Source of the DNA: JALCSJ01 sp036788835
GTDB taxonomy: Bacteria; Bacillota; Negativicutes; Acidaminococcales; Acidaminococcaceae
Assembly: GCA_036788835.1 (NCBI GenBank)
Contig: DAIQMR010000005.1
Span: 1-64,000, forward strand
Length of the DNA: 64,000 nt
Direction: 5' to 3'
The stretch's first letter is position 1, and each line of letters opens with the position of its first letter. The notes under the pieces are model-generated. The model saw only the letters and a program-made list of their open reading frames with translations. It was not told the origin of the DNA and searched no databases. This document shows positions 17,789-27,106 of this stretch, piece after piece. A program made the position numbers and the translations under genes.

Positions 17789-19612
17789 TTATAGCAACGA
17801 CTTTAGCTCTGCTAATTTAGCTTTGAACTTGTCCAAAGTGACTTGGACCGGTTGCGGCGTGGTTAGGTCTACACCGGCGTTTTTGAGAATATTCAGGGAG
17901 TAATCGCTGCCGCCGGATTTCAAGAAGTTTAGATATTTGTCCCGTTTGGCTTCGTCTCCGGATAGCAGATCCTCAGCAAAGGCTGTAGCCGCAGAATAGC
18001 CCGTAGCGTATTTGTACACGTAGAAGGGTGTGTAGAAATGGGGAATTCTGGACCATTCGCAATCCAGCAGTTTATCCACGGTAAAGGCACTGCCGTAATA
18101 TTTCAGATTCAGGCCATGCCATAAATCTTCCATGTAATCCGCTGTTAATGTTTCCCCGGCGGATATTTTATTGTGGATAATTTTTTCCAATTGGGCAAAT
18201 TGGGTTTGCCTGTAGACAGTGGTTCGCACCGCTTCCAGAAATTGGTTCAGCAAGAAAATTTTCTGTTCGTGATCGGCTTTCTTGAGCATATATTCCAGCA
18301 AGAGGGCTTCGTTGGTAGTAGAAGCAACCTCAGCACAGAAAATCGTATATTCCGCTGTAGGGAAAGGCTGAGTCTTGTTGCTGTAATAGCTGTGCATAGC
18401 GTGTCCCATTTCATGAGCCAGAGTGGTGACTCCGTTGTAGCGGGGCTGGTAGTTCAGCAGTACATAGGGATGTACTCCGTAGACTCCCCAGGAATAGGCA
18501 CCGCTCCGCTTGCCTTTATTCTCATAAACATCAATCCATCCGCTTTCCAGGGCGGCCTTAATATCATGAAGATAAGCTTCGCCCAGTGGTTTCAGGGCAT
18601 CTAACACGGTGGCTTTAGCTTCCTCGAAAGTGAAATGGAAGGTTTCGCCCCCTTTAGCCGTCAAGGGAAGATAAATATCGTAAGGATGAAGTTGGCTCAC
18701 CTTAAGGACTGTTTTTTTCAAAGCCATGTATTCGTGAAGGGCCGGCAAATTTTGCTCTACGGTAGACAGCAAATTGTCATATAAAGAAACAGGAATATTT
18801 TCTTCGTCTAAGGAGCTTTCCCTGGCATCACTGTATTTTCTGGCCCTAGCGTAGAAGTGGCTGGTTCTGGCCTTGGCATTTAAGGTGGCCGCCAAAGTAT
18901 TGCGGAATTGGTGATAGGAAGTCATGAGAGAAGTGAAAGTGTTTTCCCGTAAAGTCCTGTCAGGACTGGTCATGCTCAGCAAATAGCTGCCTTCGCTGAC
19001 TTTTTTAGTATTGTTGTTCTTGTCCACAACATCCTGAAAACTCAGGTCAGCACCTACTAAAGTGTGAAAAATTTCCTCCGGGGCACCGGCGGACAGGGAG
19101 CTTTGGGCCAGCAGGTTCTCTTCGGCAATGGTGAGCACATGCTTGCGCTGCCGGAGCAAATTGGCCAGAAGATGAGCATATTCTTTGCAATCCGGGTCTG
19201 CGACTAAAGCTTGAAGCAAATTTTCCGGCTGGGACAGCAATTCAGGCTCCACAAAGGCCGAGGCGTTGTTGCAGTTGGCCAGGAGCACTTCTGCCTTGCC
19301 TGTGAGCACTTGGGCAGTATTGTCAGTGCCGTCGGCATCTTTTTGCAGCCGGGCATAGGGGTAGATTTTCTCGATATTTTCACTAATAGCGTCTTCCAAC
19401 TTTAAACAGGCCAGGATTTGGGACTTGGTGTTCAATGTTCCATGATAGGCGGCAAGTTTGCCAAGTAGCTTAGTAGTGGCTTCCACAGCACTTTCCCACC
19501 CGTCCTGAGAGGGGAAAATGTCGTTAATATGCCATTTGTGAAGAGCAGGGACTTCTTTTCTGGGTAAATCTCCTGAAGGGGTAAATTGTAAGGAATTTAG
19601 CATTTTTTTCAT
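17789..19612 (-). CDS. pepF: Oligoendopeptidase F (M3 family)
   Basis: 607 aa zinc metallopeptidase that degrades short peptides in the cytoplasm. The zinc site HEMGH is at 400-404 and the third ligand Glu is about 428 (FCAEVAST). The N-terminal region (about 115-185) matches the oligopeptidase F N-domain, and the C-terminus has FYVYKYATGYSAA, another family block. Length matches PepF (about 600 aa). The ATG at 19612 is preceded by AAGGAG; a second in-frame ATG three codons later is less well spaced. It is a monocistronic gene divergent from yebC. Confidence 0.94.
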   Translation of the reverse strand: MKKMLNSLQFTPSGDLPRKEVPALHKWHINDIFPSQDGWESAVEATTKLLGKLAAYHGTLNTKSQILACLKLEDAISENIEKIYPYARLQKDADGTDNTAQVLTGKAEVLLANCNNASAFVEPELLSQPENLLQALVADPDCKEYAHLLANLLRQRKHVLTIAEENLLAQSSLSAGAPEEIFHTLVGADLSFQDVVDKNNNTKKVSEGSYLLSMTSPDRTLRENTFTSLMTSYHQFRNTLAATLNAKARTSHFYARARKYSDARESSLDEENIPVSLYDNLLSTVEQNLPALHEYMALKKTVLKVSQLHPYDIYLPLTAKGGETFHFTFEEAKATVLDALKPLGEAYLHDIKAALESGWIDVYENKGKRSGAYSWGVYGVHPYVLLNYQPRYNGVTTLAHEMGHAMHSYYSNKTQPFPTAEYTIFCAEVASTTNEALLLEYMLKKADHEQKIFLLNQFLEAVRTTVYRQTQFAQLEKIIHNKISAGETLTADYMEDLWHGLNLKYYGSAFTVDKLLDCEWSRIPHFYTPFYVYKYATGYSAATAFAEDLLSGDEAKRDKYLNFLKSGGSDYSLNILKNAGVDLTTPQPVQVTLDKFKAKLAELKSLL

Positions 19613-19734
19613 TTTTTTCTCCTTATAAGCTTAAATTTTCGCTAAATCTATGGTATGATATTACATGCTAGATTATAACATATTGGATTGCTATCTTGAA
19701 GAGGCAACAGAAATGGTTGCGGGGCAGAGTAAAT

Positions 19735-19763
19735 TTGCGCCGTGGTTCTCTTTGTGGTAATAT
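19735..19763 (+). promoter_or_regulatory. Promoter of yebC
   Basis: TTGCGC (19735-19740), a 17-bp spacer and an extended -10 TGGTAATAT (-10 at 19758-19763) lie 34 bp before the yebC ATG. Confidence 0.55.
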
Positions 19764-19797
19764 ATCCCAGTACAAATTTTTTCGGGAGGAATTTAAG

Positions 19798-20532
19798 ATG
19801 TCAGGTCATTCCAAGTGGGCAAATATTAAATTTAAAAAAGGTAAAGCAGATGCCTTAAAAGGCAAAGTTAATACCAAGATAGGAAGGGAAATAACCATTG
19901 CAGTACAAATGGGTGGTTCTGACCCTACCGGTAATATGAGATTAAAACTGGCTTTATCCAAAGCCAGAGCTAATAATATACCTAAGGACAACATCAAGAG
20001 AGCTATTGCCAAAGGCGAAGGCGCTGCAGATGCTTCCAATTACGAAGAAATCACTTACGAAGGCTATGGGCCTTCCGGTGTAGCTATGATGGTTGCCGCT
20101 TTGACAGATAATAGAAATCGTACTGCTGCAGATATTCGTCACGTATTTTCCAAAGGCGGGAATATGGGTGAGACCGGCTGCGTTAATTGGATGTTCAAGC
20201 GTCAGGGTATTTTTGCCGTGGCTAAGGAAGAGGCTCCCAGCGAGGATGATTTGCTGGGCATTGTTCTGGAGGCAGGCGCCGAAGATATGCAGTCTACAGA
20301 GGACGGTTTTGAAATCACTACGGCTCCTGAGGACTACGATGCAGTAGAAAAGGCCTTGGCCGATAACAATATCGAGGTTGCCATGTCCGAGATTTCTTTA
20401 GTGCCGGATACTACTGTTGCTTTAGAAGGCGAGGCAGCTGCAAAGGTTCAAAAGATGATAGACGAGTTCGAAGATATGGATGATGTGCAGGACGTCTACA
20501 CCAATGCGGATTTGCCAGAGGAAGAAGAGTAA
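19798..20532 (+). CDS. YebC/PmpR family protein (transcription/translation factor)
   Basis: 244 aa, full length for the family. It begins MSGHSKWANIKFKKGKAD, the almost invariant YebC N-terminus, which fixes the start at 19798 (CGGGAGGA ribosome binding site 8 bp upstream). An in-frame upstream ATG at 19696 would add a non-conserved 34-residue leader lying across the promoter. Further family blocks are NIPKDNIKRAIAKG, YEGYGPSGVA and GGNMGETGCVNWMF. Members were described as regulators near ruvC; some newer work links YebC proteins to translation of proline-rich stretches. It is placed immediately before ruvCAB, the usual neighbourhood. Confidence 0.93.
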   Translation: MSGHSKWANIKFKKGKADALKGKVNTKIGREITIAVQMGGSDPTGNMRLKLALSKARANNIPKDNIKRAIAKGEGAADASNYEEITYEGYGPSGVAMMVAALTDNRNRTAADIRHVFSKGGNMGETGCVNWMFKRQGIFAVAKEEAPSEDDLLGIVLEAGAEDMQSTEDGFEITTAPEDYDAVEKALADNNIEVAMSEISLVPDTTVALEGEAAAKVQKMIDEFEDMDDVQDVYTNADLPEEEE

Positions 20533-20612
20533 TATTAAGGCCGGTTAGAATGTACAGGGGCACAGTACCCCTTTGCAGGATGGCCGGTTACTTTGTTTTA
20601 GGGAGATAATTT

Positions 20613-21113
20613 ATGCTAGCATTAGGAATTGACCCGGGAACGGCCATATGCGGTTACGGGCTGGTAGAAATGACCGGCAATCGTCTGAAACCCATTCACT
20701 ATGGGGCGATTTTTACTGACAAGGACGAAAAGCCGGAAATGCGCCTGAGGAAAATATTTGAAGAGTTGTCTTCCTTAATAGATTTGTATAAACCTGATTT
20801 CATGTCCGTGGAAAAACTGTTCTTTAATAGGAACGTTACAACTGCTATTGCAGTAGGACAGGCTAGAGGTGTCATTGTGTTGACGGCGGCCCTGAAAGAT
20901 CTGCCGGTAGTGGAATACACACCCATCCAGATTAAGCAAGCTATTACGGGCACCGGCCGGGCCGACAAAAATCAGGTAACATTTATGGTACAAAAATTGT
21001 TGAATATTAAAGATAAGCCTAAACCAGACGATGTGGCGGATGCCTTGGCTATTGCCATTTGCGGCCTCCACTCCCAAATCGGTGGCTTGGCGGTTAGGGA
21101 GCTGAGAAAATGA
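20613..21113 (+). CDS. ruvC: Holliday junction resolvase RuvC
   Basis: 166 aa endonuclease that cuts four-way junctions. The catalytic acidic residues are D7 (GIDPGT), E67 (SVEKLFF), D140 and D143 (KPDDVADALA). The basic K(Q/N)-rich segment GTGRADKNQV is also present. A GGGAG ribosome binding site precedes the ATG. In the 80-bp gap after yebC a small GGGG/CCCC hairpin (20556-20572) may attenuate read-through. Its stop overlaps the ruvA start (ATGA), coupling the two. Confidence 0.95.
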   Translation: MLALGIDPGTAICGYGLVEMTGNRLKPIHYGAIFTDKDEKPEMRLRKIFEELSSLIDLYKPDFMSVEKLFFNRNVTTAIAVGQARGVIVLTAALKDLPVVEYTPIQIKQAITGTGRADKNQVTFMVQKLLNIKDKPKPDDVADALAIAICGLHSQIGGLAVRELRK

Positions 21114-21715
21114 TTGCTTTTGTGCGTGGAAAAGTTGACTATATCGGCAAGAATTTCTGCTTCGTAGATACCGGCAGCCTAGGCTATAGAATTTTTATGG
21201 CAGCGGGAGATTTGCAGAGCCTGTCGGTAGGCAAGGAAGTGAAGCTCTATACTCATTTGGGTGTCCGGGAAGATGCACTGACACTTTATGGTTTCGCTAC
21301 CAGAGAAGCTTACAATTTATTTATGCAGCTGATTAGCGTCAGTGGTATTGGGCCCAAGGGGGCTCTGGGTATTTTGTCAGGGTCTAAGGTGGACGATTTT
21401 TATTTGGCCATCCAAAGCAAGGATTTGAAGTATTTAACCAAATTACCGGGTATCGGCAAGAAAACAGCAGAAAGAATGCTGCTGGAATTAAAGGAAAAAA
21501 TCGGTACCATGGCCGGTGTTCAAGACGGATTTACCGACAGCACCGGAACCGTCAATACGGATACGCCAATGGGTGAAGCCATAGCGGCGCTCACATCTTT
21601 AGGCTATGCCAATTCGGAAATTGTGCCGGTACTCCAGAATATAGAAGACAAAGATAAATTAACGGCAGAGGAATTAATTCGCCGTGCACTGAAAAATATG
21701 GCCGGGAGGAAATAA
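21110..21715 (+). CDS. ruvA: Holliday junction branch migration protein RuvA
   Basis: 201 aa. It forms a tetramer that binds the junction and recruits RuvB. Domain I (residues 1-63) is the OB fold (MIAFVRGKVDYIG), domain II (about 65-145) has two helix-hairpin-helix motifs (VSGIGPKGALGIL and LPGIGKKTAERML), and domain III (about 155-201) contacts RuvB. It overlaps ruvC by 4 bp and ruvB by 1 bp (TAATG), a tight operon. Confidence 0.95.
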   Translation: MIAFVRGKVDYIGKNFCFVDTGSLGYRIFMAAGDLQSLSVGKEVKLYTHLGVREDALTLYGFATREAYNLFMQLISVSGIGPKGALGILSGSKVDDFYLAIQSKDLKYLTKLPGIGKKTAERMLLELKEKIGTMAGVQDGFTDSTGTVNTDTPMGEAIAALTSLGYANSEIVPVLQNIEDKDKLTAEELIRRALKNMAGRK

Positions 21716-22719
21716 TGGACCAGGAAAACAGAGTTATTGCCGGACAAGAGCAAGATGTGGATACCTGGCAATATAGCCTGAGACCAAGGCGTTTGGCCGA
21801 ATACATCGGTCAGACCAAAGTCAAGCAGAATATGAGCATTTTCATTAAAGCTGCTTTGGACAGAAAAGAAGCCTTGGATCACGTTTTGCTTTACGGTCCT
21901 CCGGGACTGGGGAAAACCACATTGGCCAATATTATTGCCAATGAATTAAAAGTTAATATTAGGGTAACCAGTGGCCCTGCCATTGAAAGACAAGGGGATC
22001 TTGCTGCGATTTTGACTAATTTGGGAGACAATGATGTTCTATTCATTGATGAAATTCACAGATTATCCAAGAGCGTGGAAGAAATCTTGTACTCTGCCAT
22101 GGAAGATTACGCTTTGGATATTATTATAGGTAAAGGACCGGCGGCACGTAGTGTGCGTCTGGATTTGCCCAAGTTCACCTTGATTGGGGCCACTACCAGA
22201 ATGGGGTCCATTGCGGCACCTCTCCGTGACAGGTTCGGGGTGATTTGTCACCTGGAATTTTACAAGCCGGAGGATTTGCAGATTATTGTCCAACGAGCGG
22301 CTGAAATTCTTCAGGTAGATATTTCCCGGGAAGGGGCTCATGAAATCGCCCTTAGGTCAAGAGGCACACCTCGTGTAGCTAACAGGCTACTGAAGCGAGT
22401 CAGGGATTTCGCCCAAGTAGCAGGAAAGGAACATATCGAAGAAGAAACCTGCCGGGCAGCCCTTGCCCGTTTGGATATTGATGTAAAGGGACTGGACAGA
22501 AATGACAGAAGGCTTTTAACTAAATTAGTAAAAGATTTTAACGGCCGGCCTGTAGGGGTGGAAACTCTGGCGGCGGCTTTGAACGAAGAAACAGAAACAC
22601 TGGAAGATGTCTATGAACCATATCTGATGCAGCTGGGACTTCTCCAGCGGACCCCCAAGGGCAGACAGGCCACACCGGCTGCCTATGAATACTTGGGAAT
22701 GAAAGTGCCGGAAAAATAA
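21715..22719 (+). CDS. ruvB: Holliday junction branch migration ATPase RuvB
   Basis: 334 aa AAA+ motor. The N-terminus has SLRPRRLAEYIGQ, Walker A is GPPGLGKTT at 61-69, Walker B is LFIDEIHRL with D112/E113, sensor 1 is TLIGATTR, and the arginine-finger region follows in APLRDRFG. The C-terminal winged-helix domain spans about 255-334 (GRPVGVETLAAAL, GRQATPAAYEYLG). It starts on the last base of the ruvA stop codon and is followed after 9 bp by queH. Confidence 0.96.
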   Translation: MDQENRVIAGQEQDVDTWQYSLRPRRLAEYIGQTKVKQNMSIFIKAALDRKEALDHVLLYGPPGLGKTTLANIIANELKVNIRVTSGPAIERQGDLAAILTNLGDNDVLFIDEIHRLSKSVEEILYSAMEDYALDIIIGKGPAARSVRLDLPKFTLIGATTRMGSIAAPLRDRFGVICHLEFYKPEDLQIIVQRAAEILQVDISREGAHEIALRSRGTPRVANRLLKRVRDFAQVAGKEHIEEETCRAALARLDIDVKGLDRNDRRLLTKLVKDFNGRPVGVETLAAALNEETETLEDVYEPYLMQLGLLQRTPKGRQATPAAYEYLGMKVPEK

Positions 22720-22728
22720 GGTGTTGTC

Positions 22729-23283
22729 ATGAATATTTTATTACATGTTTGTTGCGGGCCCTGTTCTGTTTATCCTACAAAGCATTTGCAGGAAGCAGGC
22801 AAGGATTTCACATTGTATTATTTCAATCCCAATATTCATCCCTATAAAGAATTTAAGAAACGCTTAAATACTTTGCGGGAATATTGCCAACTGAAAAAAT
22901 ATAAATTGGTTGCCGATAAGAGCTATCCGTTGGAAACAACACTAGCCGGCATGCTGAGTGAACCGGGCGTGCGCTGTGCCTATTGCTACAGGGTGCGTCT
23001 GGAGCAGGCGGCCAAGTATGCCAAGGAAAATGGTTTTGATGCCTTTTCCACCACGTTATTGGTCAGCCCTTATCAGAGACATGAATTAATTAAAACTACG
23101 GCTCAGGCTGCTGCTGCAAAGTATGGCATTCCTTTTTACTATGAAGATTTCAGAACTGGTTATCAGGAAGGGACGGAAATCAGCATCCGTCTGGGGATGT
23201 ATCGTCAGCCTTATTGCGGTTGTATTTTCAGCGAGCGGGACAGATATGAGAAAAAGCCCCGTAAGCAGAGCGAAGTAAAATAA
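22729..23283 (+). CDS. queH: Epoxyqueuosine reductase QueH
   Basis: 184 aa, a DUF208/QueH family enzyme that performs the last step of queuosine synthesis (epoxyqueuosine to queuosine in tRNA), a non-homologous replacement of QueG. The conserved cysteines are visible: HVCCGPC (C8, C9, C12), RCAYCYRVR (C83, C86) and YCGC near the C-terminus, matching metal and Fe-S ligands of the family. It sits in the same run as queA and tgt, which make the preceding intermediates, so the queuosine steps are clustered here. Confidence 0.92.
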   Translation: MNILLHVCCGPCSVYPTKHLQEAGKDFTLYYFNPNIHPYKEFKKRLNTLREYCQLKKYKLVADKSYPLETTLAGMLSEPGVRCAYCYRVRLEQAAKYAKENGFDAFSTTLLVSPYQRHELIKTTAQAAAAKYGIPFYYEDFRTGYQEGTEISIRLGMYRQPYCGCIFSERDRYEKKPRKQSEVK

Positions 23284-23302
23284 GACAAGGCGGAGGTGTT
23301 TC

Positions 23303-24616
23303 ATGCTAAAAGTATTGTTCGTAACCTTGTTGTTTGTGATGATGAATGTCCTTCCGGTCATGGCCGGAAGTATGGGGCCTAATATTAGAGTGGGGCTGGT
23401 GGTTAATCAATTCTCCGCCCAGTTTGCCTCTCAAGGGGAAGTTAGGGCAGAAGTGGCCGGCAGTGGAACTGTTAAAGTGAAACCGGGCACACATTTTATC
23501 AGTGTGAAAAACGGCAGCTTATTTATTGACAATAAAAAGCTCAATGGGAATCGGGTTTCTCTGCGGGCCGGTAATCCTAAAATGCCTTTGAGTATTAATA
23601 AAAAAACCTATAGAGGAGCAATTACTGCTTCCTTGGATAATGACCGCAGGCGTTTAAGCGTACTTAATGTACTGCCTGTAGAATATTATTTGTATGGCGT
23701 TGTGGCTAAAGAAGTCATTCCTTTGTGGCCTGATGAAGCAGTAAAGGCACAGGCAGTGGCGGCTAGAAGCTTCGCCATGTACGCCATTAACAATAACAGA
23801 AATGAGTTCTATGATGTACGAAGCAATGACATGGGGCAGGTTTACGGCGGCATCGCCGCAGAACACGCTAATACCAACAAGATTGTTGATATGACAAGGG
23901 GCGTGGTGGTGACCTACAACGATAATCCCATTCAGGCATTTTTCCACAGCTGCAGCGGTGGCTACACGGAAAGTGCCGTTAATGTCTGGGGTAATGACGT
24001 GCCTTATTTACAGCCGGTAGTTGATTACGATAAAGATTCCCCCAATTATAGCTGGAACAAAACTTTTACCAGAGATGATATTCAGAAAGCATTGGAACAA
24101 TCAGGTTACAAGGTAGGGATTCTGGAAGGAATCAGATTGTCAGCCAGGAAGAAAGCCCCGGCCGGTTGGTCCAGCGATAGAGGAACCAGTGGCAGAGTGA
24201 AGAAAATCACCATTAAGGGCAAGACAGGGAGTGTGACTTTGGAGGGCAATAAGCTCCGGAGCATTCTTAATCTGCCCAGCACTTTATTTGATATTACGGT
24301 AGGACTTAATAGGCCGGACTACATTGATGTGCCCATTCTTAACAGTTATGGTATGCCTGTAGGCGAAAAAAAGATTAATATAAAACAGGATAAAAGAAGC
24401 AGAAATGCGGGTACTATGGGAGACTACCATTATCTGAGCAATGTAAAAGATGAAAAGATATATTTTGTCGGCAACGGTTGGGGACATGGGCTGGGTATGA
24501 GTCAGTGGGGGGCCAGAGGCATGAGCATGCTGCCGGAGGCCAGAAAAAAGAAGGACTATTACAAGACTATTTTGAAGCATTACTATAAAGGGACAAACAT
24601 AGAAAGAATATACTAG
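23303..24616 (+). CDS. SpoIID/LytB domain protein (peptidoglycan lytic, exported)
   Basis: 437 aa. Residues 1-20 form a signal peptide (hydrophobic, MPVMAG near the cleavage point). The SpoIID domain (about 110-420) shows VEYYLYGVVAKEVIPLWPDEAVKAQAVAARSFA, with the glutamate at KEV, FFHSCSGGYTES, and the closing GWGHGLGMSQWGARGM. In Bacillus SpoIID is a lytic transglycosylase for engulfment; relatives persist in non-sporulating bacteria, including Negativicutes, with cell-wall roles. It lies between queH and queA. Whether this organism sporulates cannot be told from the window. Confidence 0.88.
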   Translation: MLKVLFVTLLFVMMNVLPVMAGSMGPNIRVGLVVNQFSAQFASQGEVRAEVAGSGTVKVKPGTHFISVKNGSLFIDNKKLNGNRVSLRAGNPKMPLSINKKTYRGAITASLDNDRRRLSVLNVLPVEYYLYGVVAKEVIPLWPDEAVKAQAVAARSFAMYAINNNRNEFYDVRSNDMGQVYGGIAAEHANTNKIVDMTRGVVVTYNDNPIQAFFHSCSGGYTESAVNVWGNDVPYLQPVVDYDKDSPNYSWNKTFTRDDIQKALEQSGYKVGILEGIRLSARKKAPAGWSSDRGTSGRVKKITIKGKTGSVTLEGNKLRSILNLPSTLFDITVGLNRPDYIDVPILNSYGMPVGEKKINIKQDKRSRNAGTMGDYHYLSNVKDEKIYFVGNGWGHGLGMSQWGARGMSMLPEARKKKDYYKTILKHYYKGTNIERIY

Positions 24617-24624
24617 GAGAAAAA

Positions 24625-25641
24625 ATGCAGGTTACGGATTTTAATTACGAATTACCCAAAGAGTTAATAGCGCAACATCCTATGGAGCCACGAGACCATT
24701 CCAGGCTCTTAATCGTCAATAAAGCTACAGGAGAGTTGGAACATAAGCACTTTTATGATTTGCCCTCATATTTGCAGCCCGGTGATTTGCTGGTATTCAA
24801 CGATACCAGAGTAATTCCGGCCAGATTACACGGTTTTAAAGAAACCGGCGCCAGAATTGAAGTGTTTCTGCTAACAAGAATCAATGGTACAGATTGGGAA
24901 GTGCTGGTTAAGCCGGGAAGAAGGGTACAACCGGGCACCATTGTAAAATTCAGTGATGAATTAAGCTGCGAAATCTTGGAGACCACGGATTTTGGCGGAC
25001 GTATTGCCAGATTTATCTTTACCGGAATTTTTGAAGAAATTTTGGACAGGCTGGGCGAGACACCTTTGCCTCCTTATATTACAGAACCATTGGAAGATAA
25101 AGAACGTTATCAGACTGTGTACAGCAGAGAGAGAGGCAGTGCTGCGGCACCAACTGCCGGACTGCATTTCACCAAAGAACTTTTGCAAAAGATTAAAGAT
25201 ATGAGAGTGGAAGAAGTATTCGTGACTTTGCATGTAGGACTGGGAACTTTTAGGCCGGTGAGCGAAGCAAGCGTGGAAGACCACAAAATGCACAGTGAAT
25301 TCTATACCATCACACCGGACGCAGCGGCAGCTATTAACAAGGCCAAAAGGGCCGGCAGACGTATTGTGGCCGTAGGCACAACTTCGGTTCGTACCCTGGA
25401 AGCAGCAGGGGCGACGGGCGAAATCAAAGCCGGCGGTAACTGGACCAAAATTTTCATTTATCCGGGCTATAAATTCAGATTCGTAGACGCCTTGGTTACT
25501 AATTTTCACCTGCCGCAAAGCACACTGCTCATGCTAGTGTCCGCACTATCTACACGTGAGATTATGCTTCACACTTACCAAGTGGCAGTGGAGGAAAAAT
25601 ATCGCTTCTTCAGCTTCGGCGATGCTATGTTTATAAAGTAA
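24625..25641 (+). CDS. queA: S-adenosylmethionine:tRNA ribosyltransferase-isomerase
   Basis: 338 aa, the usual size. It transfers and isomerises the ribosyl part of SAM onto preQ1-tRNA to give epoxyqueuosine. Family blocks are FNYELPKELIAQHP, DLLVFNDTRVIPARL, the AAPTAGLHFT segment, HVGLGTFRPV and LVTNFHLPQSTLLMLV. A GGAG ribosome binding site precedes the ATG, 8 bp after spoIID-like; tgt follows after 46 bp. Confidence 0.96.
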   Translation: MQVTDFNYELPKELIAQHPMEPRDHSRLLIVNKATGELEHKHFYDLPSYLQPGDLLVFNDTRVIPARLHGFKETGARIEVFLLTRINGTDWEVLVKPGRRVQPGTIVKFSDELSCEILETTDFGGRIARFIFTGIFEEILDRLGETPLPPYITEPLEDKERYQTVYSRERGSAAAPTAGLHFTKELLQKIKDMRVEEVFVTLHVGLGTFRPVSEASVEDHKMHSEFYTITPDAAAAINKAKRAGRRIVAVGTTSVRTLEAAGATGEIKAGGNWTKIFIYPGYKFRFVDALVTNFHLPQSTLLMLVSALSTREIMLHTYQVAVEEKYRFFSFGDAMFIK

Positions 25642-25687
25642 GAGCGGGATGGAGAAGGGCAAGATAACATAGATACTAGGAGATTAT

Positions 25688-26806
25688 ATGCAACCTGTTT
25701 ATTACGAATTGATTAAAGAGTGCTCCCGGAGCGGGGCACGTCTGGGCAAACTGCATACGCCCCACGGCACATTTGACACTCCTATGTTCATGCCGGTGGG
25801 AACTCAGGCCACAGTGAAAACCCTGACTCCCGAAGAACTGTATGACATGGAAGCTCAGGTAATCCTGGCCAACACTTATCACTTGTTTTTGCGACCGGGG
25901 TCCAAATTGGTTAAGCAGGCCGGTGGCCTCCATAAGTTTATGAACTATAATAGAGGCATGCTTACTGACAGCGGTGGATTTCAGGTATTCAGTTTAGGAG
26001 CCATGCGGAAAATTACCGAGGAAGGAGTGACCTTCCGTTCTCATATTGACGGTTCCAAGCAGTTCCTGAACCCGGAAATTTCCGTAGGAGTACAGGAAGA
26101 TTTGGGAGCCGACATTATTATGGCTTTTGACGAATGCATTCCTTACCCGGCGGAGAAAAAATACGCCAAGGATTCTACCGAGAGAACTACGCGCTGGGCT
26201 AAAAGATGTCTGGAAGCAAAACAAAGAGAAGATCAGGGGCTTTTTGGTATCGTTCAGGGCGGCATGTACAAAGACCTGCGTAAATACAGCGCTGACAGCC
26301 TGACTCAAATGGATTTTGCCGGTTTTGGCATCGGAGGCTTAAGCGTTGGTGAAGCTCATGATATAATGTATGATGTATTGAGTGATACTACCCAATATTT
26401 GCCTAAAGATAAAGCAAGGTATTTAATGGGAGTGGGAACTCCTGACTGTCTGGTGGAAAGCGTCAATCTGGGTGTTGATATGTTTGACTGTGTTTATCCT
26501 ACAAGGGTAGCTCGAAACGGCACGGCCATGGTACCTACAGGGCGTTTGGTAGTACGGAATGCCCAGTATACGGATGATTTTAGGCCATTGGATGAACATT
26601 GTGACTGCTATGCCTGCCGCAACTTCACCAGAGCCTATATTCACCATCTTTTTAAAGCTGAAGAAATTTTAGCTTTAAGATTACTATCTATACATAATCT
26701 GCATTTTCTGTTAAAATTTGCTAAGGATATGCGTACCGCAATCGCTAATGATGTTTTCCCTGAATTCAGGAAAAACTTTTTAGATAATTATCAACAAGGT
26801 AAATAG
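25688..26806 (+). CDS. tgt: tRNA-guanine transglycosylase
   Basis: 372 aa. It exchanges guanine-34 for preQ1 in tRNAs with GUN anticodons. It shows DSGGFQVFS (general base Asp), GGLSVGE, and the nucleophile D267 in MFDCVYPTR. The zinc site is C305, C307, C310 and H336, with the same spacing as in characterised Tgt enzymes. An AGGAG site precedes the ATG, and it is followed after 11 bp by yajC, the classical queA-tgt-yajC-secDF order. Confidence 0.96.
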   Translation: MQPVYYELIKECSRSGARLGKLHTPHGTFDTPMFMPVGTQATVKTLTPEELYDMEAQVILANTYHLFLRPGSKLVKQAGGLHKFMNYNRGMLTDSGGFQVFSLGAMRKITEEGVTFRSHIDGSKQFLNPEISVGVQEDLGADIIMAFDECIPYPAEKKYAKDSTERTTRWAKRCLEAKQREDQGLFGIVQGGMYKDLRKYSADSLTQMDFAGFGIGGLSVGEAHDIMYDVLSDTTQYLPKDKARYLMGVGTPDCLVESVNLGVDMFDCVYPTRVARNGTAMVPTGRLVVRNAQYTDDFRPLDEHCDCYACRNFTRAYIHHLFKAEEILALRLLSIHNLHFLLKFAKDMRTAIANDVFPEFRKNFLDNYQQGK

Positions 26807-26817
26807 GAGGAAAAACA

Positions 26818-27105
26818 ATGTCTACTAATTTTATGGGAACGGTTACAACGATTTGGCCTTTAGTTTTAATGGGTTTATTATTCTATTTCATGCTTTACAG
26901 ACCTCAAAAGAAACAACAGAAACAAAGAAATGATATGCTGAATGCCTTAAAAGAAGGCTCTAAAGTAGTAACTATCGGTGGCCTTATTGGTGAAATCACA
27001 AAAATTCACGATGATAAAATCACTTTAAAAATTGCCGAAAACGTAGAAGTCCAATTCATTAAGAGCGCAGTTGGTCATTTAAGAGAAACGGCTCCTAAAA
27101 AATAA
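26818..27105 (+). CDS. yajC: Preprotein translocase subunit YajC
   Basis: 95 aa. A single transmembrane helix (about 12-30) is followed by the YajC motif FYFMLYRPQKKQQKQ and a small cytoplasmic domain (VVTIGGLIGEI, DDKITLKIAENVEV). It is an accessory of the SecDF complex. It has a strong AGGAGG ribosome binding site and lies one gene before secD. Confidence 0.95.
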   Translation: MSTNFMGTVTTIWPLVLMGLLFYFMLYRPQKKQQKQRNDMLNALKEGSKVVTIGGLIGEITKIHDDKITLKIAENVEVQFIKSAVGHLRETAPKK

Positions 27106-27106
27106 A

